64,000 nt of DNA from Nocardioides conyzicola (GTDB taxonomy: Bacteria > Actinomycetota > Actinomycetes > Propionibacteriales > Nocardioidaceae): contig NZ_BAABKM010000002.1 in NCBI RefSeq assembly GCF_039543825.1, positions 124,001 to 188,000 on the forward strand, written 5' to 3'. The position numbers were made by a program, and so were the translations under genes. Every line of letters begins with the position of its first letter. The stretch's first letter is position 1. The notes under the pieces are model-generated. The model had not been told where the DNA came from and did not search any database. It saw only the letters and a list, made by a program, of their open reading frames with translations. This document shows, piece by piece, positions 54,563-63,163 of the stretch.

Positions 54563-55339
54563 TCACTGGTCCAGGAAGCGGCGGAGCACCTCGGTGAAGA
54601 CCGCCGGCTGCTCCGAGTGCACCCAGTGCCCGGCGCCCTTGATGGTGACGCGCCGGTTGCGCGGGAAGTAGCGGTCCATGGCTGCGACGAACTCGTCGCG
54701 CACGTAGCCGGAGTCCTGACCGGCGACCCACAGCGTCTTGCCGTCGTACGGCGCGGCGCCGGCCAGCTCCGCCTCGGGCCAGCCGCCCAGCTCGTCGATG
54801 TCGCGACCGAGCACGGCGAGGTTGGGCTGCCAGGCCCAGGTGTCCCCGTCGCGGCGGAGGTTCTGCAGAAGGAAGCTGCGGATCGTCGCGTCGGGCACGG
54901 CCTCGACCAGGGCGGCGTCGGCGTCCGAGCGACGCTCCAGCGAGCCCAGGTCGACCGCCTGCATCGCCTCGATGTAGCCGGAGAACTCGCTGCGCGACCG
55001 GTACGCCGCGGGCGAGACGTCGACCACGCACAGCCGCTCGACCAGCTCGGGGTGGCGCAGCGCCAGCACCATCGCGGCCTTGCCGCCCATCGAGTGACCG
55101 ACCAGGGCCACCGGGTCGTCGGCACTGAAGAGCTCGGCCACCTGGTCGGCGACGTCGACGTAGTCGAAGTGGTCGCGCCACGGCGACCGGCCGTGGTGGG
55201 GCATGTCGACGAGCAGCACCCGGTGGTCGGTCGCGACCGCCTTGGCGATCGTCGTCCAGTTCTTCCCCTGCCCGAAGAGGCCGTGGCAGAAGGCCACCAG
55301 CGGCCCGCTCTCCCCCAGCGAGGTCGTGTGCAGGGCCAT
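54563..55339 (-). CDS. Alpha/beta hydrolase
   Basis: A 258-residue alpha/beta-fold hydrolase. The oxyanion segment is FCHGLFGQGKNW, the nucleophile elbow is GHSMGGKAAMVL, and the last His is in KGAGHWVHSEQP. The substrate is unknown: esterase or epoxide-hydrolase-like enzymes have the same fold. It is convergent with the CGNR gene and 14 bases after the glycosidase-like gene on the same strand. Confidence 0.88.
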   Translation of the reverse strand: MALHTTSLGESGPLVAFCHGLFGQGKNWTTIAKAVATDHRVLLVDMPHHGRSPWRDHFDYVDVADQVAELFSADDPVALVGHSMGGKAAMVLALRHPELVERLCVVDVSPAAYRSRSEFSGYIEAMQAVDLGSLERRSDADAALVEAVPDATIRSFLLQNLRRDGDTWAWQPNLAVLGRDIDELGGWPEAELAGAAPYDGKTLWVAGQDSGYVRDEFVAAMDRYFPRNRRVTIKGAGHWVHSEQPAVFTEVLRRFLDQ

Positions 55340-55353
55340 GCGGCGAGGTTAGT

Positions 55354-56112
55354 TCAGCACCAGCGGCGTACGCCGCGCGGGCTCAGGTCGCGGTCGCGGA
55401 GCACCACGGCCAGGCGGTCGCCGAAGTGCCCACAGGTCCAGCGGAAGTCGGCGCGCCGGTACTCGATCGCCAGCACGCGGTCGCCGAAGTAGCGCGTGTA
55501 GCTCGCGCACTCGCGGTAGCGACCGCACTCCTCGGCGACCGCGAAGTCGTAGCCGACCGACGCGCCGTCGAAGCCGGCCAGGTTCTTCTGCCCGGCGGCC
55601 AGGCCGGCGCGGTGGGCGGTCCGCACGAGCAGCCCGGCGTACGCCACCGCCTGCCGTCGGGTGAGCAGGCCGTTGCTGCGCGTGTAGGAGTCGAGGTTGT
55701 CGAGCTCGACGGCGTCGTACCCGGCCCGGGCGCAACCCCGGGTCCAGCGCCCGACAATCGTCGCGAGGCGGTGCCGCTTCGCCGACGTGCGTACGTCGAG
55801 CAGCTGCTCGCCCCACGCCTCGTCGACCACCGGGCGGCCGTGGTCGCGCAGCACCAGGCCGGGGTGCCGGCGCCATACCGCGCGCTCCCCCGGCTGGGTC
55901 TGGAACCCGTTGACGTAGCAGACGTTGTAGCGCCCCGGCACCGGGCGCGCCTCGCGGTCCCGCACCACGATGCCCACGTGCTCGGGCACCGAGCGGTTGC
56001 CGCCGAGCTGGTAGTCGACGTCCGTCCCGACCGGCGGCGGCGTCACCGCGACCGCCGGTGGGGCCACCACGCAGCTCGCCGCCAGGACCACCAGGACCAG
56101 GAGCCGACGCAT
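55354..56112 (-). CDS. Secreted GH114-like glycosidase
   Basis: A 252-residue exoprotein with a signal peptide (about 1-23). The TIM-barrel signature YDAVELDNLDSYTRSN is typical of the endo-alpha-1,4-polygalactosaminidase (GH114) family, and FAVAEECGRYREC and SYTRYFGDRVLAIEYR match the same group. It would cut galactosamine-containing exopolysaccharide, though no activity is proven for most members. It is one of two barrel-type secreted proteins near the end of the window (the other begins at 63160), which may both act on surface glycans. Confidence 0.85.
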   Translation of the reverse strand: MRRLLVLVVLAASCVVAPPAVAVTPPPVGTDVDYQLGGNRSVPEHVGIVVRDREARPVPGRYNVCYVNGFQTQPGERAVWRRHPGLVLRDHGRPVVDEAWGEQLLDVRTSAKRHRLATIVGRWTRGCARAGYDAVELDNLDSYTRSNGLLTRRQAVAYAGLLVRTAHRAGLAAGQKNLAGFDGASVGYDFAVAEECGRYRECASYTRYFGDRVLAIEYRRADFRWTCGHFGDRLAVVLRDRDLSPRGVRRWC

Positions 56113-56126
56113 GCCCCGACTCTAGG

Positions 56127-57584
56127 TCAGGCCGACGCCGGCTCCGGCTCGTCGGCGGTCAGCGGCTGGGCGATGCTCTCCAGCGACCTGCCCTCCGCCT
56201 TCACGCCGAGGAACGCCTGGATCACGCCGCCCGCGATCATCAGCGCCGCGCCGACGAAGTAGCCGATCGCGATCTTGGTGATGTCGCCGCTGGCCGACGC
56301 GTGGTCGATGAGCCAGCCGAAGAAGAGCGGTCCACTGATGCCGCCGGCCGCCGTACCGATCGCGTAGAAGAAGGCGATGCAGAGCGCGCGCGTCTCCATC
56401 GGGAAGACCTCGCTGGCGGTGAGGTACGCCGCGCTGGCGCCAGCCGACGCGAAGAAGAAGATGATCGCGCCCATCAGGGTCAGGGTCACCGCGGTGACGC
56501 TGCCGAGGAAGAGGCCGGTCCCGGCGAGCAGGACGCCGGACAGGATGTAGGTGCCGGAGATCATCCGGACGCGGCCGATCGTGTCGAAGAGCCGGCCGAG
56601 CAGGAGGGCGCCGGCGAAGTTGCTGAGCGCGAAGATCGCGAGGTACCAGCCGGTCTGCTTCACCCCGAGGAACGTGGTGAGGGTGTCGCCGTACGTGAAG
56701 AAGAAGGCGTTGTAGAGGAACGCCTGGCCGACGAAGAGCGAGAAGCAGACGATCGTGCGCTTGGGGTAGAGCGTGAAGACCGTGCGCGCGATCTCGATGA
56801 TCCCGATCGTCTTGCGCTGGCGGATGGTGATGGTCTCGTCGACCGGGTCCAGGCTCCGGCCGCTCTCCTCCTCGACCGTGCGCTCGATCTCCTTCACGAT
56901 CCGCTCGCCCTCGTCCTCGCGGCCGTGGATGAAGAGCCAGCGCGGGCTCTCCGGCACGTGCCGTCGGACGATCAGGATGCCGACCGCCAGGATCGCGCCG
57001 AGGCCGAAGGCCAGGCGCCAGCCCCACGCGGCGTCGACGACCGTCGGGTCGAGCAGCGGGATCGTCAGCAGCGAGCCGGCCGCCGCGCCGATCCAGAAGG
57101 AGCCGTTGATCGCGACGTCCACCCGGCCGCGGTACTTCGCCGGGATCAGCTCGTCGATCGCGGAGTTGATGGCGGCGTACTCGCCGCCGATGCCGGTGCC
57201 GGTCAGGAAGCGTGCGCAGAAGTACCACAGCGGCGTCATCGAGAACGCCGTGAGCACCGTGGCCGCGATGTAGACGCCCAGCGTGATGAGGAAGAGCTTT
57301 TTGCGGCCGAAGCGGTCGGTGAGCTGCCCGAAGAACAGCGCGCCGAAGCAGGCGCCCGCGACGTACACGGCACCGGCGAGACCGATGTCGAAGCTGCTCA
57401 GCCCGAGGCCGGTGTCGGTCGGCTTCAGCGCCTCCGACATCGAGCCGACGATGGTGACCTCGAGGCCGTCGAGGATCCAGACGGTGCCGAGGCCGATGAC
57501 GACCATCCAGTGCCAGCGGGCCCACGGCAACCGGTCGAGCCGGCCGGGGATGTTCGTCGTGATGCGACCTGTCTCTGCTCCCAT
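56127..57584 (-). CDS. MFS transporter (sugar/metabolite porter type)
   Basis: A 485-residue protein with 12 helices. The GxLxDrxGrK signature is [14 protein letters not shown] after helix 2, and the second conserved loop is [23 protein letters not shown] followed by KYRGRVD. The long loop between helices 6 and 7 ([28 protein letters not shown]-like) is typical for the sugar porter and metabolite:proton symporter groups. The substrate is unknown. The ATG at 57584 is taken for its GGGGA site; an ATG at 57602 is possible too. It is divergent from the SRPBCC gene. Confidence 0.9.
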   Translation of the reverse strand: [485 protein letters not shown]

Positions 57585-57616
57585 GCGGGTCCCCGTACCC
57601 ATGCCAGGATCGGCGT

Positions 57617-58102
57617 ATGTCTGATGTCACACGCCTCGAGACCCAGCGGCTGATCGCCGCCCCCGCCGCCGACATCTTCGCCCTGCTCTGCGACCCGCAG
57701 GGGCACGTCGCGGTCGACTCCTCGGGCATGCTCCAGGACGCCAGCGGCGACCCCGTGACCGCGGCCGGCGACAGCTTCGTCGTCCACATGGATCGCGAGT
57801 CGCTCAACGACTTCCCCGAGATGGGCAAGTACGACGTCACCGTCACCATCCGCGACTTCGAGGCCGACCGCCTGATCTCGTGGACCATCCTCGGCCGCAT
57901 CCGCCCGCAGATCGGCCACGTCTACGGCTACCGGCTCGAGCCCGCCGACGAGGGCACACTCGTCACGTCCTTCTACGACTGGTCCGACATACACGAGGAC
58001 TGGAAGGCCGCCGGCATCTTCCCGGTGATCTCCGAGAACGCCCTGCGCGCCAGCCTCGGCATCCTCGACCGCACCGTCCGCCGGGGCTACCCGCGGCCCT
58101 GA
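57617..58102 (+). CDS. SRPBCC (START-like) family protein
   Basis: A 161-residue helix-grip protein (polyketide cyclase/dehydrase, START-like). The fold is suggested by LIAAPAADIFALLCDPQGH at the N-terminus and VTSFYDWSDIHEDWKAAGIFP near the end. It binds a hydrophobic ligand, unidentified. AGGA lies seven bases before the ATG. It is convergent with the GNAT gene, 4 bases apart. Confidence 0.85.
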   Translation: MSDVTRLETQRLIAAPAADIFALLCDPQGHVAVDSSGMLQDASGDPVTAAGDSFVVHMDRESLNDFPEMGKYDVTVTIRDFEADRLISWTILGRIRPQIGHVYGYRLEPADEGTLVTSFYDWSDIHEDWKAAGIFPVISENALRASLGILDRTVRRGYPRP

Positions 58103-58106
58103 GCCG

Positions 58107-58934
58107 TCAGCTCGGGCGCCGGAGGTCGGCGACGTCCGGGAGCTGCTGGAAGCCGGCCGACACGTACGCCGCGACACCCCCGACGTTGCTGCTCGGGGTG
58201 CACACCGTCGCGCTCGATGACCCCATCTCGCGCAGGGCAGCGGCAGCGGCCCGGGTGATCGCGGTGCCGTACCCGTGGCCGCGGTGCTCCCGGTGCACGC
58301 CGAGCGGCTCGATCAGGCCCGCCCGCCCCTCCCCAGCGGACCACACCGTCACCGTGGCGACGGCGACGCCGTCCGGGCCGTAGCCGACGAGGCACCGGGC
58401 CTGGCGGTACGGCGAGGCCGCGGCCATGGTCTGCCAGCGCTCCAGCGTGAAGGCCGAGCCGGGGAACATCGCCCGGTGCACCTCGACCCGGTCGCGGACG
58501 TTGTGGTCGTCGACGACCTCGACCCGGAGCCCGACGTCCTCCACCGGCGCGGTGAGGTCGCGCCGCAGCGGGGTCCACCGCTCGTCGTCCACCCAGCCGC
58601 TGCCGGTCAGGAGCTCGCGCAGGGCGGCACCGCGACGGGTCTCGACGATCCCGATGCCGGCCAGGTCGGCCAGCAGCCGGCGGGCGAACGCCTCGTCCCC
58701 GTCGACGCTCGGGGCCACGGCCAGCCGGATCAGCCCGGCGTCGTCGACCATCCCCACCGCGACGATCTCCTCGTCGCGACGCCACACCCGGAGGGCGTCG
58801 GCGAGCTCCTGTGTGCCGAGGCTCCAGTTCCAACCGAGGTCGCCCGGATGGAGCTGGACGGACCCCTCGTCGTCCTGCCAGGGCCCCATCGCCAGGACGA
58901 CCTCGTCCAGCGAGTCGACGGTCCCTCTCTTCAT
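58107..58934 (-). CDS. GNAT-family N-acetyltransferase, two-module
   Basis: A 275-residue protein. The second half is a typical GNAT with acetyl-CoA loop LGVHREHRGHGYGTAI and GGVAAYVSAGFQQLP. The first half (about 1-120) is a degenerate module without a complete loop. The acceptor is unknown. The ATG at 58934 is chosen; a GTG 12 bases upstream (58946) is also in frame. It is downstream of the alcohol dehydrogenase gene on the same strand. Confidence 0.85.
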   Translation of the reverse strand: MKRGTVDSLDEVVLAMGPWQDDEGSVQLHPGDLGWNWSLGTQELADALRVWRRDEEIVAVGMVDDAGLIRLAVAPSVDGDEAFARRLLADLAGIGIVETRRGAALRELLTGSGWVDDERWTPLRRDLTAPVEDVGLRVEVVDDHNVRDRVEVHRAMFPGSAFTLERWQTMAAASPYRQARCLVGYGPDGVAVATVTVWSAGEGRAGLIEPLGVHREHRGHGYGTAITRAAAAALREMGSSSATVCTPSSNVGGVAAYVSAGFQQLPDVADLRRPS

Positions 58935-59005
58935 GGTGATCGGCACCCGGTGATCCAACCCCAGGTCCTGAGGGCACCGCACCTGGTTTGCGGCGGCCTC
59001 GGTCG

Positions 59006-60046
59006 TCAGCGCGTTGGATCGACGATCGTCATCCCGGCGACCGTCGCCTGGTCGAAGCCCGGCAGCAGCTCCGCGGCCTCCTCGAGGCCGATGGTCCGCT
59101 CGACGAGCCGTTGCGGTCGCAGCGTCCCGGCCTCGATCAGCGCCAGCATCCCGGGATAGTCGGCCGCGGCCATCCCATGACTGCCGAGGACGTCGAGCTC
59201 CCACCCGATGACCCGCGACATCGGCACCCGCGGGTGCCCGTCGACCGGCGGCAGCAGCCCCACCTGCACGAGCCGGCCCCGTCGTCGCAGGCTCAGGATC
59301 GCGTCGGCGCAGGTCTGCTCGCTGCCCACGGCGTCGAGCGCGACGTGGCTGCCGCCGTCGACGAGGTCCCCGACCGCGGCCGGCACGTCGATCCCGTCGG
59401 CCAGGAGGGTGTGCTCCGCCCCGAGCTCGGCGGCCACGTCGAGCGCGGCCTGGTTGCGGTCCACCGCCACGACGCGGGCGCCGAGCGCCCGGGCGATCAT
59501 CACCGCGCTGAGACCGACCCCGCCGGCACCGATCACGGTCACCCACTCGCCCTCGGTGACCCGGGCCCGGCCCACGAGTGCGCGGTACGCCGTGGCGAAG
59601 CGGCAGCCGAGGCCTGCCGCGGTCGCGAGGTCGACCTGGTCGGGGACCGCCACCAGGTTGGTGTCCGCAGCGTGCAGGGCGACGTACTCGGCGAACGATC
59701 CCCAGTGGGTGAAGCCCGGCTGCTGCTGGTCGGGGCAGACCTGGGCGTTCCCGCTCAGGCACCACTCACAACGACCGCAGCCACAGACGAACGGAACCGT
59801 GACCCGGTCCCCCACCTGCCACCGCGTCACGCCCGTGCCCACCTCGACGACGTGCCCGGCGAGCTCGTGACCCGGGACGTGCGGGAACAGGATGTCGTCG
59901 TCGTGGCCGGCCCAGCCATGCCAGTCGCTGCGGCACATCCCTGTGGCCACGACGCGTACGACGACACCCCCAGCCGGTGCCGAGGGCTCCGGGACGTCGC
60001 GGACCTCGGGTCGGACCCGGACGCCGTCGATCACCACTGCGCGCAT
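59006..60046 (-). CDS. Zinc-dependent alcohol dehydrogenase
   Basis: A 346-residue medium-chain dehydrogenase. The catalytic zinc ligands are in [10 protein letters not shown] (Cys) and [13 protein letters not shown] (His, Glu); the structural zinc loop is [16 protein letters not shown] (four Cys); the cofactor site is [15 protein letters not shown]. It oxidises an unidentified alcohol with NAD(P). The ATG at 60046 is used; the frame further upstream is a shadow of the dehydrogenase gene. It starts 7 bases after the stop of the hydroxyacyl-CoA dehydrogenase gene, so both are probably one operon. Confidence 0.93.
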   Translation of the reverse strand: MRAVVIDGVRVRPEVRDVPEPSAPAGGVVVRVVATGMCRSDWHGWAGHDDDILFPHVPGHELAGHVVEVGTGVTRWQVGDRVTVPFVCGCGRCEWCLSGNAQVCPDQQQPGFTHWGSFAEYVALHAADTNLVAVPDQVDLATAAGLGCRFATAYRALVGRARVTEGEWVTVIGAGGVGLSAVMIARALGARVVAVDRNQAALDVAAELGAEHTLLADGIDVPAAVGDLVDGGSHVALDAVGSEQTCADAILSLRRRGRLVQVGLLPPVDGHPRVPMSRVIGWELDVLGSHGMAAADYPGMLALIEAGTLRPQRLVERTIGLEEAAELLPGFDQATVAGMTIVDPTR

Positions 60047-60053
60047 CGGCACG

Positions 60054-61862
60054 TCAGCGCTGGCTGTAGTCCCGGAACCCGCGCTTGGTCTTGCGGCCCA
60101 GGTAGCCCGCGGTGACCAGGTGCTCGAGCAGCGGGGCTGGCGCGAAGCCCGGCTCGCGGAACTCCAGGTAGAGCTCGCGCTGGATCGCCAGCGACACGTC
60201 GTTGCCGACCACGTCGAGCAGCTCGAAGGGACCCATCGGGAGCGCACAGCCCTGCTTCATGGCCGTGTCGATGTCGTCGGCGGTGGCGTAGTGCGCCTCG
60301 AGCATCCGGACCGCGTCGTTGAGGTAGGGGAAGAGCAGCGCGTTGACGATGAAGCCGGCGCGGTCGTTGCACGAGACCCCGACCTTGCCGATCTTCGCGA
60401 CCAGCGCGCGGGTCGTCTCGGTGACGGCGTCGTCGGTCGAGACGGTCGAGACCACCTCGACCAGCTTCATGATCGGGGCGGGGTTGAAGAAGTGCATGCC
60501 GATCACGTCCTGCGGGCGCGAGGTCGCCTGCGCACAGGCGATGATCGGCAGGCTCGACGTGGTGGTCGCGAGGATCGCGCCAGGCTTGCAGATGTCGTCG
60601 AGGTTCTCGAAGAGCGTCGTCTTGATCGCGAGGTCCTCGGCGATCGCCTCCACGACGATGTCGACGGATCGGAGGTCCTCGAGCGACGTGGACCCGGTCA
60701 GCCGACCGAGCACCTCCGCCTTGGCCTCCTCGGTCGAGCGGCCGCGCTGGATCTGCTTGTCGAAGCTCTTGGTGATCGCGGCGACGACGCCGTCCACCTT
60801 GTCGGCCGAGCGGCCGACGTACAGCACGTCGTATCCGCTCTTGGCGAAGACCTCGACGATGCCGGTCGCCATGGTGCCGGTGCCGACGACGCCGACCTGC
60901 TGGATGTCGTGGCGCAGCTCCGGCTTCTCGTCGGCGGACGGCGTCCGGTCGTCGGCGACGACGGTCGGGCTGTCGGGCGCCTCGTAGGTGTAGAAGCCGC
61001 GGCCGGTCTTGCGGCCCAGCCAGCCGGCGGTGACCATCTGCTTGAGGATCGGCGACGGCGCGTGCAGGCGGTCGCGGCCCTGGCGGTACATCGTCTCGAG
61101 GATCTCGTACGCCGTGTCCAGGCCGATCAGGTCCAGCAGCGCCAGCGGACCCATCGGGTAGCCGCAGCCGAAGCGCATGGCCGCGTCGATGTCCTCGCGG
61201 GTGGCGTAGCGGCCCTCGTACATCGAGACCGCGTGGTTGAGGTAGCCGAAGAGCAGGGTGTTGGCGATGAAGCCGGCCTTGTCACCGCAGACGACCGGGG
61301 TCTTGCCGAGGTCGGCCATCAGCGTCTTGACGTCCTCGAGCACCTGGTCCTCGGTGACGACGGTGCGCACGATCTCCACCAGCTGCTGCACCGGGGCCGG
61401 GTTGAAGAAGTGCACGCCGATGACCCGTCCGGGCGAGGAGTTGGCGGTCGAGATCTCGGTGACCGAGAGGCTCGAGGTGTTGGTGGCGAGGATCGTGTCC
61501 GGCCCGACGATCGCGTCGAGCTGCCGGAAGAGCGCCTTCTTGGTCTCCAGCGACTCGACGACGGCCTCGACGACCAGGTCGGCCGCGGCCAGGTCGTCCA
61601 TCGACGTGCTGAACGTGATCCGCCCCAGCAGCTCGGCCTGCTCGGCCTCGGTCATCTTCTCGCGCTTCACGGCGCGGGTCGTCGAGTGCTCGAGGTACTG
61701 GCGGCCGCGGTCCAGCGCATCGGTGTCCTTCTCCACGCCGACGACGGCGTACCCGGTGCGGGCGAAGACCTCGGCGATGCCGGCACCCATGGTGCCGAGG
61801 CCGATGACGCCGATCGTGGTGAAGGTGCGGGACTCTGGAGCCGTGGCGGCAGGAGAGGTCAT
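60054..61862 (-). CDS. Tandem-fused 3-hydroxyacyl-CoA dehydrogenase
   Basis: A 602-residue protein with two complete dehydrogenase units. Unit 1 (about 15-300) has [26 protein letters not shown] and [10 protein letters not shown]; unit 2 (about 320-602) has [25 protein letters not shown] and [10 protein letters not shown]. Both have the catalytic His and a C-terminal domain (GRGFYTYE and KRGFRDYS). They may be functionally different. Such double-length 3-hydroxybutyryl-CoA dehydrogenases occur in other actinobacteria. The ATG at 61862 is chosen; one at 61871 is possible. It would oxidise 3-hydroxyacyl-CoA in the acyl-CoA routes of the window. Confidence 0.93.
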   Translation of the reverse strand: MTSPAATAPESRTFTTIGVIGLGTMGAGIAEVFARTGYAVVGVEKDTDALDRGRQYLEHSTTRAVKREKMTEAEQAELLGRITFSTSMDDLAAADLVVEAVVESLETKKALFRQLDAIVGPDTILATNTSSLSVTEISTANSSPGRVIGVHFFNPAPVQQLVEIVRTVVTEDQVLEDVKTLMADLGKTPVVCGDKAGFIANTLLFGYLNHAVSMYEGRYATREDIDAAMRFGCGYPMGPLALLDLIGLDTAYEILETMYRQGRDRLHAPSPILKQMVTAGWLGRKTGRGFYTYEAPDSPTVVADDRTPSADEKPELRHDIQQVGVVGTGTMATGIVEVFAKSGYDVLYVGRSADKVDGVVAAITKSFDKQIQRGRSTEEAKAEVLGRLTGSTSLEDLRSVDIVVEAIAEDLAIKTTLFENLDDICKPGAILATTTSSLPIIACAQATSRPQDVIGMHFFNPAPIMKLVEVVSTVSTDDAVTETTRALVAKIGKVGVSCNDRAGFIVNALLFPYLNDAVRMLEAHYATADDIDTAMKQGCALPMGPFELLDVVGNDVSLAIQRELYLEFREPGFAPAPLLEHLVTAGYLGRKTKRGFRDYSQR

Positions 61863-61922
61863 GCGGCGCATCGTGGCACGCCACCAGCGGGCTGGCTATG
61901 GCGTAGTTCACTCACCAGTAAC

Positions 61923-62309
61923 TTAACGATCCAATCGCTGCACGAGCTTGAGCAGGTGACCCGCGGGGTCGCGGACCCACGCGAACCGGAGCCGTCCGTC
62001 GGGCGAGTCGACCGGGCCGTCCGCCTCGGTCCCTCCGGCCGCCCGCGCCGCGCCGTACGCCGCCTCGACGTCGTCGCACCAGAACACCAGCTCGGTCGAG
62101 CGCCGGTCGGGTGCCACGTCGAGGCCGTAGTCGTTGCCCGCCGCCGCCGACGCGAGCCCGATGGTGAACCCCGGTCCGACGACCTCGACCATGACCGGCG
62201 CGCCGGTGGCCGGCGTACGGAAGCGTTCGGCGCAGCCGAGCCGGCGGTAGAACGCGGCACAGTCCTCGACGTCGTCGCAGTACAGGTTGACCTGGGCGCC
62301 TGTGAACAT
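61923..62309 (-). CDS. VOC-family protein (bleomycin-resistance-like fold)
   Basis: A 128-residue protein of the VOC superfamily. It has two modules ([20 protein letters not shown] and [21 protein letters not shown]) and ends in [12 protein letters not shown], where a Glu ligand would normally be; Lys there suggests that the metal site may be lost. The function is unknown. It is divergent from nucS with 24 bases between the starts. Confidence 0.82.
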   Translation of the reverse strand: MFTGAQVNLYCDDVEDCAAFYRRLGCAERFRTPATGAPVMVEVVGPGFTIGLASAAAGNDYGLDVAPDRRSTELVFWCDDVEAAYGAARAAGGTEADGPVDSPDGRLRFAWVRDPAGHLLKLVQRLDR

Positions 62310-62319
62310 GTCGCCACTG

Positions 62320-62325
62320 TAGATT
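62320..62325 (+). promoter_or_regulatory. -10 box of nucS, near-leaderless start
   Basis: TAGATT is followed by eight bases and the GTG of nucS at 62334, without a ribosome binding site. Confidence 0.45.
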
Positions 62326-62333
62326 CGTCGCCC

Positions 62334-63020
62334 GTGAGACTCGTCGTAGCAACGTGCCAGGTCGACTACGCGGGACGGCTGACCGCCCACCTCCCGTTGG
62401 CCACCCGGGTCCTGATGATCAAGGCCGACGGCTCGGTGCTCGTGCACTCCGACGGCGGGTCCTACAAGCCGCTCAACTGGATGTCGCCGCCGTGCACCCT
62501 GCGCGAGGGCGTCACCGAGGACGGCCAGGTCGAGTGGACCGTCACCAACCCCAAGACCGACGACACGCTGCGGATCCTGCTCACCGAGATCTTCAGCGAC
62601 TCGAGCCACGTCCTCGGCATCGACCCCGGCCTGCAGAAGGACGGCGTCGAGAAGCATCTCCAGGAGCTGCTCGCCGAGCACCCGGCGACCCTCTCCCCCG
62701 GCCTGACGCTGGTCCGCCGTGAGTTCCCGACCGCGATCGGCCCGGTCGACCTGATGTGCCGCGACGAGGCCGGCGCCTCCGTCGCCGTCGAGATCAAGCG
62801 TCGCGGCGACATCGACGGCGTCGAGCAGCTCACCCGCTACCTCGAGCTGCTCAACCGCGACCCGCTGCTCACCGGCAACGGCGCCGTCCGCGGCATCTTC
62901 GCCGCCCAGGAGATCAAGCCGCAGGCCCGCGTGCTCGCCACCGACCGCGGTATCGCCTGCGCGGTCGTCGACTACGACGCCCTCCGGGGCCTGGACGACC
63001 CGAGCCACCGCCTCTTCTGA
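62334..63020 (+). CDS. nucS: Mismatch-specific endonuclease NucS
   Basis: A 228-residue homodimeric nuclease that makes double-strand cuts at mismatches in actinobacteria and archaea lacking MutS/MutL. The N-terminal DNA-binding domain ([24 protein letters not shown]) leads to a restriction-type catalytic domain with [12 protein letters not shown] and [22 protein letters not shown] (the D and ExK motif plus conserved helix). The length fits the family. Archaeal versions bind the clamp via a C-terminal motif; this one ends in HRLF, as usual for the bacterial form. Confidence 0.96.
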   Translation: MRLVVATCQVDYAGRLTAHLPLATRVLMIKADGSVLVHSDGGSYKPLNWMSPPCTLREGVTEDGQVEWTVTNPKTDDTLRILLTEIFSDSSHVLGIDPGLQKDGVEKHLQELLAEHPATLSPGLTLVRREFPTAIGPVDLMCRDEAGASVAVEIKRRGDIDGVEQLTRYLELLNRDPLLTGNGAVRGIFAAQEIKPQARVLATDRGIACAVVDYDALRGLDDPSHRLF

Positions 63021-63023
63021 CCC

Positions 63024-63059
63024 AGTCAGGCACAGTCAGATGGCCTATACCGCCTGACT
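63024..63059. promoter_or_regulatory. Inverted repeat AGTCAGGC/GCCTGACT after nucS
   Basis: An 8-bp inverted repeat with a 20-base loop brackets a TATAC segment immediately after the nucS stop. It may be a weak terminator or an operator for the downstream leader ORF; its position allows either. Confidence 0.4.
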
Positions 63060-63082
63060 CCTGCGGCGCGCACAGTAAAGAC

Positions 63083-63163
63083 ATGCGCACCTCCCTCACA
63101 TCGGACGCCTGTCGTCCGATGCTTACGTCGGTCACTGCCGACGTCCTCGGAGGGCATTCGTGA
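63083..63163 (+). CDS. Leader ORF of 26 codons, coupled to the glycosidase-like gene
   Basis: An ATG opens a 26-codon frame, with the peptide beginning MRTSLTSDACRPMLTS, ending at a TGA that overlaps the GTG of the next gene (GTGA, 63160-63163). Two inverted repeats lie within it: ATCGGACG/CGTCCGAT (63100-63120) and ACGTCGG/CCGACGT (63125-63144). The arrangement is that of a translated leader controlling its downstream gene. No run of one amino acid is seen that would identify a classic attenuator. Whether the peptide is made is inference. Confidence 0.5.
   Translation: MRTSLTSDACRPMLTSVTADVLGGHS

Noticed and set aside
61909..61923. TTCACTCACCAGTAA before the hydroxyacyl-CoA dehydrogenase as a FadR-type operator
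   Set aside because: Symmetry is poor (about half the positions) and the consensus for such regulators cannot be matched by eye.
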